NCBI RefSeq assembly: GCF_014641695.1
Contig: NZ_BMIF01000002.1
Span: 1 to 64,000, forward strand
Origin: Nitratireductor aestuarii
GTDB taxonomy: Bacteria; Pseudomonadota; Alphaproteobacteria; Rhizobiales; Rhizobiaceae
Direction: 5' to 3'
Length of the DNA stretch: 64,000 nt
Shown here in pieces: positions 1 to 6,861 of the stretch. Numbering within the stretch: position 1 is the first letter of the stretch; the number at the start of each line of letters is the position of its first letter. The notes below the pieces were generated by a model. That model worked only from the letters and a program-made list of their open reading frames with translations. It searched no databases and was not told where the DNA came from. A program made the translations under genes and the position numbers.

Positions 1-102
1 GATCACCGCGTCGATCTTGCGCAGCAGGTGATCTGCTGGAACAAGGCTCTCGAGCGTCACCATCTCGATCGCCGTCTGAACTGGAGCAGGTTTCTTCAAC
101 AT
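1..102 (-). CDS. IS1182-family transposase, N-terminal fragment (cut by window edge)
   Basis: The frame encodes the same N-terminus (MLKKPAPVQTAIEMVTLESL) as the full transposase at 34780-36150. The ATG at 102 is taken as the start; an in-frame TTG at 117 would add five residues. It continues beyond base 1, so whether the whole gene is intact cannot be judged. Transposase acts on the element's own terminal inverted repeats with a DDE-type nuclease fold; only the start of the protein is visible. Confidence 0.75.
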   Translation of the reverse strand, partial: MLKKPAPVQTAIEMVTLESLVPADHLLRKIDAVI

Positions 103-154
103 GCCCCAGTGAATCAAAAACCTCCGGATAACGCCAGAGGTTTGTCAGCAGTCT
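1..154 (-). mobile_element. IS1182-type insertion sequence, right end only (runs off window)
   Basis: The sequence is nearly identical to the right end of the complete element at 34673-36204. It has the same transposase N-terminus and the same sub-terminal hairpin, and ends in the same CAGCAGTCT tip. Only a few substitutions are visible, for example near 17-22 and 129. The rest of the element lies left of the window. It abuts a GC-rich hairpin at 155-177, which matches the site choice of the second copy. Confidence 0.85.
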
Positions 155-186
155 GAAGGGGCCCGCGAGGCCCCTTCAGACTGCTG
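146..186 (-). terminator. Perfect 18-bp-arm hairpin downstream of the SRPBCC gene
   Basis: Arms 146-163 and 169-186 are exact reverse complements around a 5-base loop. The core is AAGGGGCC/GGCCCCTT and the outer ten bases repeat the IS tip. It lies 20 bases past the stop of the gene at 206-667 and is the likely terminator for it, though no T-run follows. The outer arm on the left side is the IS end itself. Confidence 0.7.
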
Positions 187-205
187 TAGCTACCGGATGC
201 CCAGA

Positions 206-667
206 TCAGGCGGCAGCTTCTGCTGATTCCACCGCAGCGGCGAAGTCCGTGAAGAACTTGTCCGACAGCTTCTTGGCAACGCCGTCGATGAGGCGCGAAC
301 CGAGCTGGGCGATCTTGCCGCCGATATCAGCTTCGACGTCATAGGCGAGACGGGTGCTGTCGCCTTCCGGCGTCAGCTGCACGCGCGCGCCGCCCTTGGC
401 GAAGCCGGCCATGCCGCCCTGGCCTTCGCCAACGAGACGGAAGGAGTTCGGAGCTTCAACGTCGGTGAAGCTGACGGCGCCCTTGAAGCGAGCCGAGATG
501 GGTCCGATCTTGATGCGGACGGTGGCCGTGTATGCGCCCTCGCCGGTCTTTTCCAGTTCCTCGCAGCCGGGGATGCTGGCGCGCAGGATTTCGGGATCGT
601 TGATTGCCTCCCAGACGCGCTCCGGACTTGCAGCAAGGACAACTTCGTTCTTGAGCGTGAATGCCAT
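206..667 (-). CDS. SRPBCC / CoxG-family protein (molybdenum hydroxylase accessory or subunit)
   Basis: This 153-residue protein of the CoxG family has a START-like ligand-binding fold. Members accompany molybdenum hydroxylases such as CO dehydrogenase, where CoxG is linked to membrane anchoring; in some N-heterocycle hydroxylases an SRPBCC domain or subunit is part of the enzyme. The protein reads MAFTLKNEVVLAASPERVWE, with the typical IPGCEELEK stretch near residue 35 and a GGKIAQLGSRLIDG segment near 120. The ATG at 667 is chosen because GAGAGG lies just upstream; a TTG at 679 would add four residues. It is divergent from the amidase gene. The Mo hydroxylase genes at 6862-10528 are the likely partners. 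A hydrophobic C-terminal anchor is not obvious. Confidence 0.85.
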   Translation of the reverse strand: MAFTLKNEVVLAASPERVWEAINDPEILRASIPGCEELEKTGEGAYTATVRIKIGPISARFKGAVSFTDVEAPNSFRLVGEGQGGMAGFAKGGARVQLTPEGDSTRLAYDVEADIGGKIAQLGSRLIDGVAKKLSDKFFTDFAAAVESAEAAA

Positions 668-930
668 GATGCCTCTCAAAACATGTTAACTTGCGGGCCG
701 TCAGGTCCGCTGCCTACGCGCCATTCGGACATGGGATGGAGCCAGTCGGGCGTGAGTTTGGTGCCTGCAAGCTAACCGCGCCTCGCCCGGCTAACCAGTA
801 TGCTCCTGCTTTGTGCTATAACCTTTGGCTATGTCGCTCTGTTGTCTTCATTTGTCCCGGCGATCAGGCTGTGGGATCGTGGGCGGAGGAAATCACCCAT
901 TCTGACCAACGAACAACAGGTTGTGGCGAA
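668..930. promoter_or_regulatory. Divergent promoter region, SRPBCC gene / amidase
   Basis: This 263-base intergenic stretch must hold promoters for the two divergent genes. The sequence TGCTATAACCTTT at 814-826 recurs almost exactly at 15680-15692 in the other divergent promoter of the cluster, so it may be a shared operator or a promoter element. An open frame continues upstream of the amidase start through this region, but its sequence is not amidase-like. Confidence 0.4.
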
Positions 931-2190
931 ATGAACCGTCTGTCCGGGGAGATCAATGAGGGCCAGCTTGCTTCAGAGCAGGTGGCAAACAGCAGGGAAG
1001 CCGCAGCGCGCTCCAATTCGCGCCTGAAGGCCTTCACCGTCCTGAACCCGGAGCCGTTCCGGTCGCAGCCGGAGCTTCCGCTCGACGGGCTGCCGATCGG
1101 CGTCAAGGATCTCTATGATACGGCCCAGCTGGAAACCGCCTACGGCTCCCCGATCTACCAGGGGCATGTTCCGGCCAAGTCGGCCGCGCTTGTGGAGAAG
1201 CTCTGCGACCTCGGCGCCTATGTCGTCGGCAAGACCGTGACGACGGAGTTTGCATGGCGGCAGGCTGGGGCGACGGTCAATCCGTATGGCACGGACCGCA
1301 CGCCGGGCGGCTCGTCCAGCGGTTCAGCCGCTGCAGTGGCGGCAGGTGTCGTTCCGCTGGCGCTCGGCACGCAGACCTTCGGTTCGATCATCAGGCCTGC
1401 AGCCTTCTGCGGTATAGCCGGTTTCAAGCCGAGCTATGGCGCTCTGCCGCTAGAAAGTGTTCAGCCCCTGTCTGGTACGCTCGACCATGCCGGATATCTG
1501 GCGCAGACGATTGAGCTCATCCGCAAGGTGCATGGTCTCGTTCTGGGCGAGACTATTGCCGCACCCGAAGGCAAGACGTGGACCCTGCGCCTCGTGAAGG
1601 GGCCGTGGTGGGAAGCCGCATCGCAGGCGCAGCTGGACGTTGTGCTTGAGGTGGCCGAGTTCCTGCGCGCGCAGGGTGTTTCGGTTCTTGAGGCAGAGCT
1701 GCCGGAAACCTTCAACCGCTGCCAGGCGCTTGCGGAAACCATCCTCTTCCACGAGGCTGCCGAGGTCTACCGGCCACTCATCGACCAGCATGGTGATCTC
1801 GTCAGCGTCCATATCAAGGAGCTGGTGCAGAAAGGCGAAGAACTTCCAGAAGGTACCTATCAGCAGGCGCTTGAGGAGCGCGATGCGCTCATCGAACTGC
1901 TTGCCACCGAGATGGAAGGGTTCGACGGGATCCTGTCATTGCCGGCGCTAGGCGAGGCTCCTCTCATGAGCGAAGGAACCGGAAATCCCGGACCCTGCGT
2001 TGCGTGGACGCTGCTCGGCGTTCCCACCTCTACCCTGCCCTACAGCTTCGGTGCAGCCGGAATGCCGCTCGGCATCCAGCTTATCGGCAAGCGCGGCGCC
2101 GATTTTGCACATCTCGACCTTAGCGTGGCTGTTGAAAAGCTGCTCGTCACCAAGTCTCACCGCAGGCCGGTGGCACGGAAGTTTGCGTAG
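931..2190 (+). CDS. Amidase-signature family hydrolase
   Basis: This 419-residue protein of the amidase signature (AS) family hydrolyses C-N amide bonds with a Ser-cisSer-Lys triad. Visible features are the catalytic Lys in IGVKD (K59), the glycine/serine-rich GGSSSGS at 126-132 holding the cis-Ser, and the nucleophile Ser152 in GTQTFGS. The start is ATG 931; the frame is open to 691, but the extra residues resemble no amidase N-terminus. Length is somewhat below the usual 450-500. In this context it could release ammonia from an amide produced after ring opening of an N-heterocycle, a step done in the nicotinate pathway by an unrelated maleamate amidohydrolase. This role is inferred and the substrate is unknown. 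Confidence 0.88.
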   Translation: MNRLSGEINEGQLASEQVANSREAAARSNSRLKAFTVLNPEPFRSQPELPLDGLPIGVKDLYDTAQLETAYGSPIYQGHVPAKSAALVEKLCDLGAYVVGKTVTTEFAWRQAGATVNPYGTDRTPGGSSSGSAAAVAAGVVPLALGTQTFGSIIRPAAFCGIAGFKPSYGALPLESVQPLSGTLDHAGYLAQTIELIRKVHGLVLGETIAAPEGKTWTLRLVKGPWWEAASQAQLDVVLEVAEFLRAQGVSVLEAELPETFNRCQALAETILFHEAAEVYRPLIDQHGDLVSVHIKELVQKGEELPEGTYQQALEERDALIELLATEMEGFDGILSLPALGEAPLMSEGTGNPGPCVAWTLLGVPTSTLPYSFGAAGMPLGIQLIGKRGADFAHLDLSVAVEKLLVTKSHRRPVARKFA

Positions 2191-2202
2191 TGGTGCCAAG
2201 AC

Positions 2203-2283
2203 CCTCATGCTGAGCTTGTCGAAGCACGAGGGCTCCAGATCCGCTCATCTACCGCCGCGTGGTTCGACAAGCTCACCATGAGG
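2203..2283. repeat. REP-like inverted repeat pair
   Basis: The segments CCTCATGCTGAGCTTGTCGA (2203-2222) and, inverted, the 2262-2283 copy (GTTCGACAAGCTCACCATGAGG read on +, i.e. a CTCATGGTGAGCTTGTCGAA-type unit on the minus strand) form a facing pair 40 bases apart. The first unit also carries its own short palindrome (CCTC...GAGG, 2203-2231). This CTGAGCTTGTCGAA palindrome is a common intergenic repeat in alphaproteobacteria. It lies between two convergent genes, where it could act as a terminator. Confidence 0.75.
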
Positions 2284-2303
2284 CGGTTGGGCCTTGGACG
2301 AGC

Positions 2304-2918
2304 TTAACGCCCGCGTTCTTTCGGGACAGGGCGAACGATGATCTCACCGCGTTCCTGATAAAGCGGACCGCCGATGCGGCCCATCGGGTTATAGAGCCCT
2401 GGGTCAATCCGGTCCTTGGCCCAGACCGCCGAATCTACGTGGAAACAGGTGACGGTGCCGATGATCAGACGGTGGTCGTCTTGATCGCCAACCGTAATGA
2501 TCCGGTCCAGCCTGCACTCCATCGCTGCGGCAACGCCTGCCACACGGGGCGTCTCGATCGTTGAGGACGGCGCGAGCTTGATCCCCAGCAGCTCGGCCTC
2601 GCTCTCACTGCGCTCGTATTCGAAGGCGCTGTCCACCATCGGGGCGAGCACATCAGGCGTGACGGAATTTACGGTAAATTCGCCACGCGCTTCGATGTTG
2701 GCAACCGTATCCTTCAGCTGTTCGCCTCCGGGGCCAACGCTGAACAGCACCTTCGCCGGGTTATAGCTGATGAAGGTATAGCTGCTGAATGGCGCGAGAT
2801 TGACCGCGCCTTCAGGATTGAGGCTCGTCACCCAGGCGATGGGTCGCGGCGTGACGATGGCCGAGATCAACTTGTAGCGCTGATTCTCATCGAGCGTATC
2901 GCTCTGAAATTGAAGCAT
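2304..2918 (-). CDS. Flavin reductase-like domain protein (first copy)
   Basis: This 204-residue protein has a flavin reductase-like (FMN-binding split barrel) fold. The diagnostic N-terminus has the TPRPIAWVTSLNPEG motif near residues 23-37 and NLAPFSSYTF near 40-50, which bind flavin. Such proteins reduce FMN for a partner monooxygenase, or act on their own. The ATG at 2918 is preceded by GGGGAGGGG, a strong ribosome-binding site. It lies 31 bases after the GMC oxidoreductase gene on the same strand, so the two form an operon. No flavin-dependent monooxygenase is visible nearby. A paralogue lies at 18281-18922. Confidence 0.85.
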   Translation of the reverse strand: MLQFQSDTLDENQRYKLISAIVTPRPIAWVTSLNPEGAVNLAPFSSYTFISYNPAKVLFSVGPGGEQLKDTVANIEARGEFTVNSVTPDVLAPMVDSAFEYERSESEAELLGIKLAPSSTIETPRVAGVAAAMECRLDRIITVGDQDDHRLIIGTVTCFHVDSAVWAKDRIDPGLYNPMGRIGGPLYQERGEIIVRPVPKERGR

Positions 2919-2949
2919 GTGGCCCCTCCCCGCCGGAAACGTGACTGCC

Positions 2950-4548
2950 TCAGAGCGAAGCAGCCACCTTTTCAGCGGCCATGATGATCGGGGCGTTGAT
3001 ATTGCCGCCGATCGGAGCGGGGAAGATGGAGGCGTCGACGACGCGAAGACCTTCCACGCCGTAAACGCGGCACTGGTTGTCGACCACGTCACCAGCGTCT
3101 CCGTCCTTGCCCATGCGGCAGGTGCCGGAGGGGTGGAAGGAGAGCGAAACGATCGAGCGGATGTATGCGTCGATCTCGGCATCGGTCTTGACGGCAGCGC
3201 CGGGTCCGATTTCCTCTGCGTGCTCGGCGAGAACCGACTGGCGGCCTACTTCGCGGAAGAGCTTGACGCCCTCGCGCATGCGCCGGATGTCGGAATCGGT
3301 GTTCAGCACCGCCTCGTCGATGACCGGATCGTCCTTATGGGATGCCGAGCGCAGGGTGACGGAACCACGGCCTTCCGGACGGCACATGACCACGCGGGTC
3401 ATGAAGCGATCCTGATAGGGTTTTACGAAGGGCGAGAGGTGCGGATGGGCATCCATCGGCGCGCCGACGAACAGCAGCTGCAAGTCAGGGATTTCCTGCT
3501 CCGGCGTGCTCTTCACAAACGCGGTGATGCCGCCCGGCAGCTTGGATGCAAAGCCCTCGCCCGTGAGGTAGGCGCGGGTGAAGCCGAGCGCCGCCTTGTC
3601 CGCACGCATGTTGGCGTGGAAGGGGCCGGGCTTCTTGCGCTTGTAGATGATCGACGTGCCGTAGTGGTCGTGCATGTTCTTGCCGACGCCGGGGAGCGCG
3701 ACTTCGCACTTTATGCCATGCTTTGCGAGCTCCACCGGGTCGCCGATGCCCGAGAGCATCAGGAGCTGCGGGGAGTTGAACGCGCCAGCGCTGATGATGA
3801 CTTCGCTGCGGGCAGCGGCAAAATACTGCTTGCCGCCATGTTCATATTCCACGCCTGCGGCACGCCCGTTTTCCAGACGCACGCGTGCAGTGAGCGCACG
3901 CGTAAGAACCGTCAGGTTCTTCCGCTTCATGGCCGGGCGAATGTAGCCGCGATAGGTCGAGTTGCGGCGACCCTTGCGCAGCGTCAGCTGCATGCGGCCG
4001 AAGCCTTCCTGCTTCTCGCCGTTATAGTCGTCGGTCCAGCCGTGGCCTGCATCCTGCGACGCCTGGGCATAGGCGTCCATCAACGGATCGGCGTAGTCCG
4101 ACGTGATCGTGCTGATCGGTCCGCCTGCGCCACGATACTTTGAGGCACCGCCTTCCCAGTCTTCCTGCTTGCGGAAGTAGGGCAGCACGTCCTCGTAGCC
4201 CCAGCCTTCGAGGCCAGCTTCAGCCATGCGGTCGAAATCGGCGCGATGGCCGCGCACATAGGCCATGGTGTTGATGGAGGAGGTTCCGCCCAGCACCTTG
4301 CCGCGCGGGCAATCGAGAACCCGGCCGCCGAGAGCCGCGATCGGCTCACTGCGGTAATTCCAGTTGTGCATACCCAGACGGATGAGCATGCCCCAGCCGA
4401 TCGGTACGTGGATCAACGGGTTGTAGTCCCCGCCACCGGCTTCCAACAGCAGTACGGAGCGATCGGGATTTTCGGAAAGCCGGGCTGCCAACGCACAGCC
4501 GGCAGAGCCTGCGCCCACGACGATGAAGTCGAAGGATTGGTTGATCAT
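2950..4548 (-). CDS. GMC-family FAD oxidoreductase (choline dehydrogenase-like)
   Basis: This 532-residue glucose-methanol-choline oxidoreductase oxidises an alcohol group to an aldehyde using FAD. The FAD-binding GAGSAG is at residues 12-17, followed by LLLEAGGG near 33-40. The GMC signature GGTSSIN lies near 90. The C-terminal active-site pair is His472 (in HPSGTCRMG) and Asn516 (in GGNINAP). The start ATG 4548 was chosen over a longer frame because the dinucleotide-binding strand then begins at residue 6, as usual. It is followed by the flavin reductase-like gene in one operon. A GATAGCTAT site lies upstream at 4666. The alcohol substrate is unknown; oxidation of a side chain of the imported heterocycle is a possibility. 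Confidence 0.9.
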   Translation of the reverse strand: MINQSFDFIVVGAGSAGCALAARLSENPDRSVLLLEAGGGDYNPLIHVPIGWGMLIRLGMHNWNYRSEPIAALGGRVLDCPRGKVLGGTSSINTMAYVRGHRADFDRMAEAGLEGWGYEDVLPYFRKQEDWEGGASKYRGAGGPISTITSDYADPLMDAYAQASQDAGHGWTDDYNGEKQEGFGRMQLTLRKGRRNSTYRGYIRPAMKRKNLTVLTRALTARVRLENGRAAGVEYEHGGKQYFAAARSEVIISAGAFNSPQLLMLSGIGDPVELAKHGIKCEVALPGVGKNMHDHYGTSIIYKRKKPGPFHANMRADKAALGFTRAYLTGEGFASKLPGGITAFVKSTPEQEIPDLQLLFVGAPMDAHPHLSPFVKPYQDRFMTRVVMCRPEGRGSVTLRSASHKDDPVIDEAVLNTDSDIRRMREGVKLFREVGRQSVLAEHAEEIGPGAAVKTDAEIDAYIRSIVSLSFHPSGTCRMGKDGDAGDVVDNQCRVYGVEGLRVVDASIFPAPIGGNINAPIIMAAEKVAASL

Positions 4549-4665
4549 TGCGATACTCCGACACGATGGAACGGCGCCAGAGCCCAACCAGCATGGCGTG
4601 CTGGGAGCTCAGCCATGCTGTCTTGGGTACAATCCCGGTTGGGGGATGAGTAGGTAAGATATGTC

Positions 4666-4675
4666 GATAGCTATT
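4666..4675. promoter_or_regulatory. Candidate LysR operator upstream of the GMC operon
   Basis: GATAGCTATT here matches nine of ten bases of the perfect palindrome GATAGCTATC at 5717-5726. The two copies lie on either side of the lysR gene, one before each putative target operon. LysR-type proteins bind short dyad-symmetric sites near the promoters they control. No binding data exist here. Confidence 0.4.
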
Positions 4676-4731
4676 CGCTTCGGTTATGCACCGCACATCC
4701 GACTTTCGCCATGCGACATGATCTGCGGCAC

Positions 4732-5673
4732 CTACTTCCGCAGCATGTTCATCTCGATACAGACGGTATTGATGCTGCGCAGCAGCGCCTTGGTGGCCTC
4801 GGTCAGCTCGATTTCCACCGCATGCACCAGACCCAGCGGACGCGCAAGGTTCGGCAGCAGATTGTGTGAAGAAACGCGCTCCAGCGGAATGTGCCGCAGG
4901 TTGCCGTTCGCGGAATTCATCTCGGCCGAATAGGACGGCATGATGCCGATGAAGTCCGTCTTGCGGGCAACTTCGCGCAGGAACACCATGGAGTTGCTCT
5001 CGATCGGACGGGTCTTGACCTCGATCCCTTCCTGAGCAGCGAGCTTGCACACGCTTTCCCATAGCGGGAGTGCATCCTCGAGCATGACCCAGCGGGAGCT
5101 CAGCAGATCCTGCAGCGAGATTTCCTTTTGCTGCAGCAGTTGGTGTCCGGTCCGCACTACCAGCGAGAAATTGTCGTCAAAGAGCTTCTGAACCTTGAGG
5201 TCCGGGCCTTTTGTACGCTCATCCAGAACCGTGAAGAGCAGGTCAAGGTCACCGCGATGCAGGTCGACGAGCAGCTCCGAGATCGTGCCGCTGCGGACGC
5301 GCACGCGCAGGTCCGGGCGCTTCAACGCGATGCGCATGACGGCCTTGGGGATGATCTGATCGAGAATACCGGGGCCAGGTGTAACACCGAGCGAGACGGA
5401 GCCTGTGAGCTTTCCCTTTATATGTTCAAGATCGTCGTTGGCACGGCGGAGTTCTGCGGTTACAGACCGTGCGCGACGGTAGAAGGTTTCGCCGAAAATG
5501 GTCAGCTTCACGCCGCGCGGGCCGCGATCAAGGAGGCGAACACCAAGCTGCTCTTCCAGAAGTCTAAGGCTCTTGCTGAGGGCGGGCTGAGAGACATTGA
5601 GCCTTTTTGAGGTCCTGCTCAGGCTGCCACTTTCAACGACGTCGACAAATCGCTCCAGTTGTTTTTGATCCAA
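4732..5673 (-). CDS. LysR-family transcriptional regulator
   Basis: This 313-residue LysR-type regulator has an N-terminal winged helix-turn-helix (residues 1-60, with SLSRTSKRLNVSQPALSKSL as the recognition region) and a periplasmic-binding-protein-like effector domain (about 90-300). It is divergent from the NicX-like operon and lies upstream of the GMC operon on its own strand, the usual place for the local regulator of a catabolic cluster. The start codon is TTG 5673, with GGGAA about eight bases upstream; no in-frame ATG is available. Candidate binding sites are the GATAGCTAT copies at 4666 and 5717. The effector is presumably a pathway substrate or intermediate. Confidence 0.92.
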   Translation of the reverse strand: MDQKQLERFVDVVESGSLSRTSKRLNVSQPALSKSLRLLEEQLGVRLLDRGPRGVKLTIFGETFYRRARSVTAELRRANDDLEHIKGKLTGSVSLGVTPGPGILDQIIPKAVMRIALKRPDLRVRVRSGTISELLVDLHRGDLDLLFTVLDERTKGPDLKVQKLFDDNFSLVVRTGHQLLQQKEISLQDLLSSRWVMLEDALPLWESVCKLAAQEGIEVKTRPIESNSMVFLREVARKTDFIGIMPSYSAEMNSANGNLRHIPLERVSSHNLLPNLARPLGLVHAVEIELTEATKALLRSINTVCIEMNMLRK

Positions 5674-5716
5674 CGCAATATTCCCATTGGTAATGACTCA
5701 AACAACTTCTGAACTG

Positions 5717-5726
5717 GATAGCTATC
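5717..5726. promoter_or_regulatory. Candidate LysR operator upstream of the NicX-like operon
   Basis: GATAGCTATC is a perfect 10-base palindrome in the lysR/dioxygenase divergent region. A weak -35-like TTGCAA (5729-5734) and a -10-like GCTATT (5752-5757), 17 bases apart, lie immediately downstream. This is the position from which LysR proteins usually activate. Confidence 0.45.
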
Positions 5727-5812
5727 ATTTGCAAGCCTACTCATGATGGTCGCTATTGGTACCCTAAACGGCAGCGGCGAAACGGTTCCGCGCCGGCTAA
5801 AGGAGGAAATGC

Positions 5813-6856
5813 ATGATCAGATTGCCCATCAGCCACGACAGCGCAGCAGACATTATCCCCATCTTCCGCGAGGGATTGAAGCAGTCGAACGTGCGTGCTG
5901 GTGAGAAGGTTGTCGTCTATGCCGACAGCTTCTCCAACCCCGTCTACGCACCTGCCTTCGTCGCTGCCGCGCGTGACCTTGGTGCAGAGGCGTTCTCCTT
6001 CATCCAGCCGCTCATCAACGCCGATGCCAGCAACAGGCTTGGCCGCGCAAACCCGCAGCCGCTGATGATCGAACTGATGAAGCTGGCGGATTTCGTCGTC
6101 GACGTCACGACGGGCGGAATGCTCTATTCCAACGACCACGAGGCTATCCTTGCCACGGGTACCCGCATCCTGCGCGTTCACGAGCCGGAAGACATCCTGC
6201 TCCGCCTGATGCCGAGCCAGACGATCAAGGATCGCGCCGAGCGCGGTGTTGCCCGCTATCAGAATGCCAAGGTGGTTCACCTCACCTCCAAGGACGGCAC
6301 CGACCTCGTCATGCAGAAGGGCTCGCGCCTGGCCTCCAACCAGTACGGCATGGCTGACACCGTCGGCCGCTGGGATCACTGGGGCACCGGCCTCGTCTGC
6401 ACCACCGTTGAGGAAGAGACCGTTGAAGGCGTTCTCGTTCTTTCGCCGGGCGACGTGCTGTTCCCGTTCGAGCGCTACGTGACGCAGCCGCTGAAGATCT
6501 ATTTCGAAAAGGGAATAGCTCAGCGCTTCGAGGGTGGCCGTGAAGCCGTGATGCTTGAGCACCTCATCGTCAACCGTGGTGACGAGGGCGCACGCCGTCT
6601 GTCGCACGTTGGCTGGGGCGTTGAGGACCGTGGCGCCTGGGATACGCTTTCCATGCGCAACTGGGACAAGGCCGGCGGCGTCGAGACGCGCTCCTGCTAC
6701 GGCAACGTGCTGCTCGCAATCGGTGAGAACCGCGACCTGATGGGCCAGAACGCCTCCCGCCTGCACATTGACATGGCCTTCCGCCAGACCCGCCTTGAGC
6801 TGGATGGCGAGCCGATCGTCGACTGCTGCAAGTTCCTCGACCAGTCTGTGGCTTAA
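5813..6856 (+). CDS. NicX-like 2,5-dihydroxypyridine 5,6-dioxygenase family enzyme
   Basis: This 347-residue protein resembles NicX, the Fe(II) extradiol-type dioxygenase that opens 2,5-dihydroxypyridine to N-formylmaleamate in nicotinate catabolism. From memory, the iron ligands of Pseudomonas NicX are His265, His318 and Asp320. This protein has His265 (RRLSH), His318 and Asp320 (RLHID) at exactly these numbers, and His189 (WDHW) is also present. The ATG at 5813 follows a perfect AGGAGG. It heads an operon with a molybdenum hydroxylase, which could generate the hydroxylated ring. The later nic enzymes (formylmaleamate deformylase, maleamate amidohydrolase, maleate isomerase) are not visible, so the ring-cleavage substrate may differ from 2,5-dihydroxypyridine. 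Confidence 0.8.
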   Translation: MIRLPISHDSAADIIPIFREGLKQSNVRAGEKVVVYADSFSNPVYAPAFVAAARDLGAEAFSFIQPLINADASNRLGRANPQPLMIELMKLADFVVDVTTGGMLYSNDHEAILATGTRILRVHEPEDILLRLMPSQTIKDRAERGVARYQNAKVVHLTSKDGTDLVMQKGSRLASNQYGMADTVGRWDHWGTGLVCTTVEEETVEGVLVLSPGDVLFPFERYVTQPLKIYFEKGIAQRFEGGREAVMLEHLIVNRGDEGARRLSHVGWGVEDRGAWDTLSMRNWDKAGGVETRSCYGNVLLAIGENRDLMGQNASRLHIDMAFRQTRLELDGEPIVDCCKFLDQSVA

Positions 6857-6861
6857 ATCAG

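Noticed and set aside
691-930. N-terminal extension of the amidase
   Set aside because: The frame is open, but the extra 80 residues have no amidase similarity and pass through the divergent promoter region. The start at 931 fits better.
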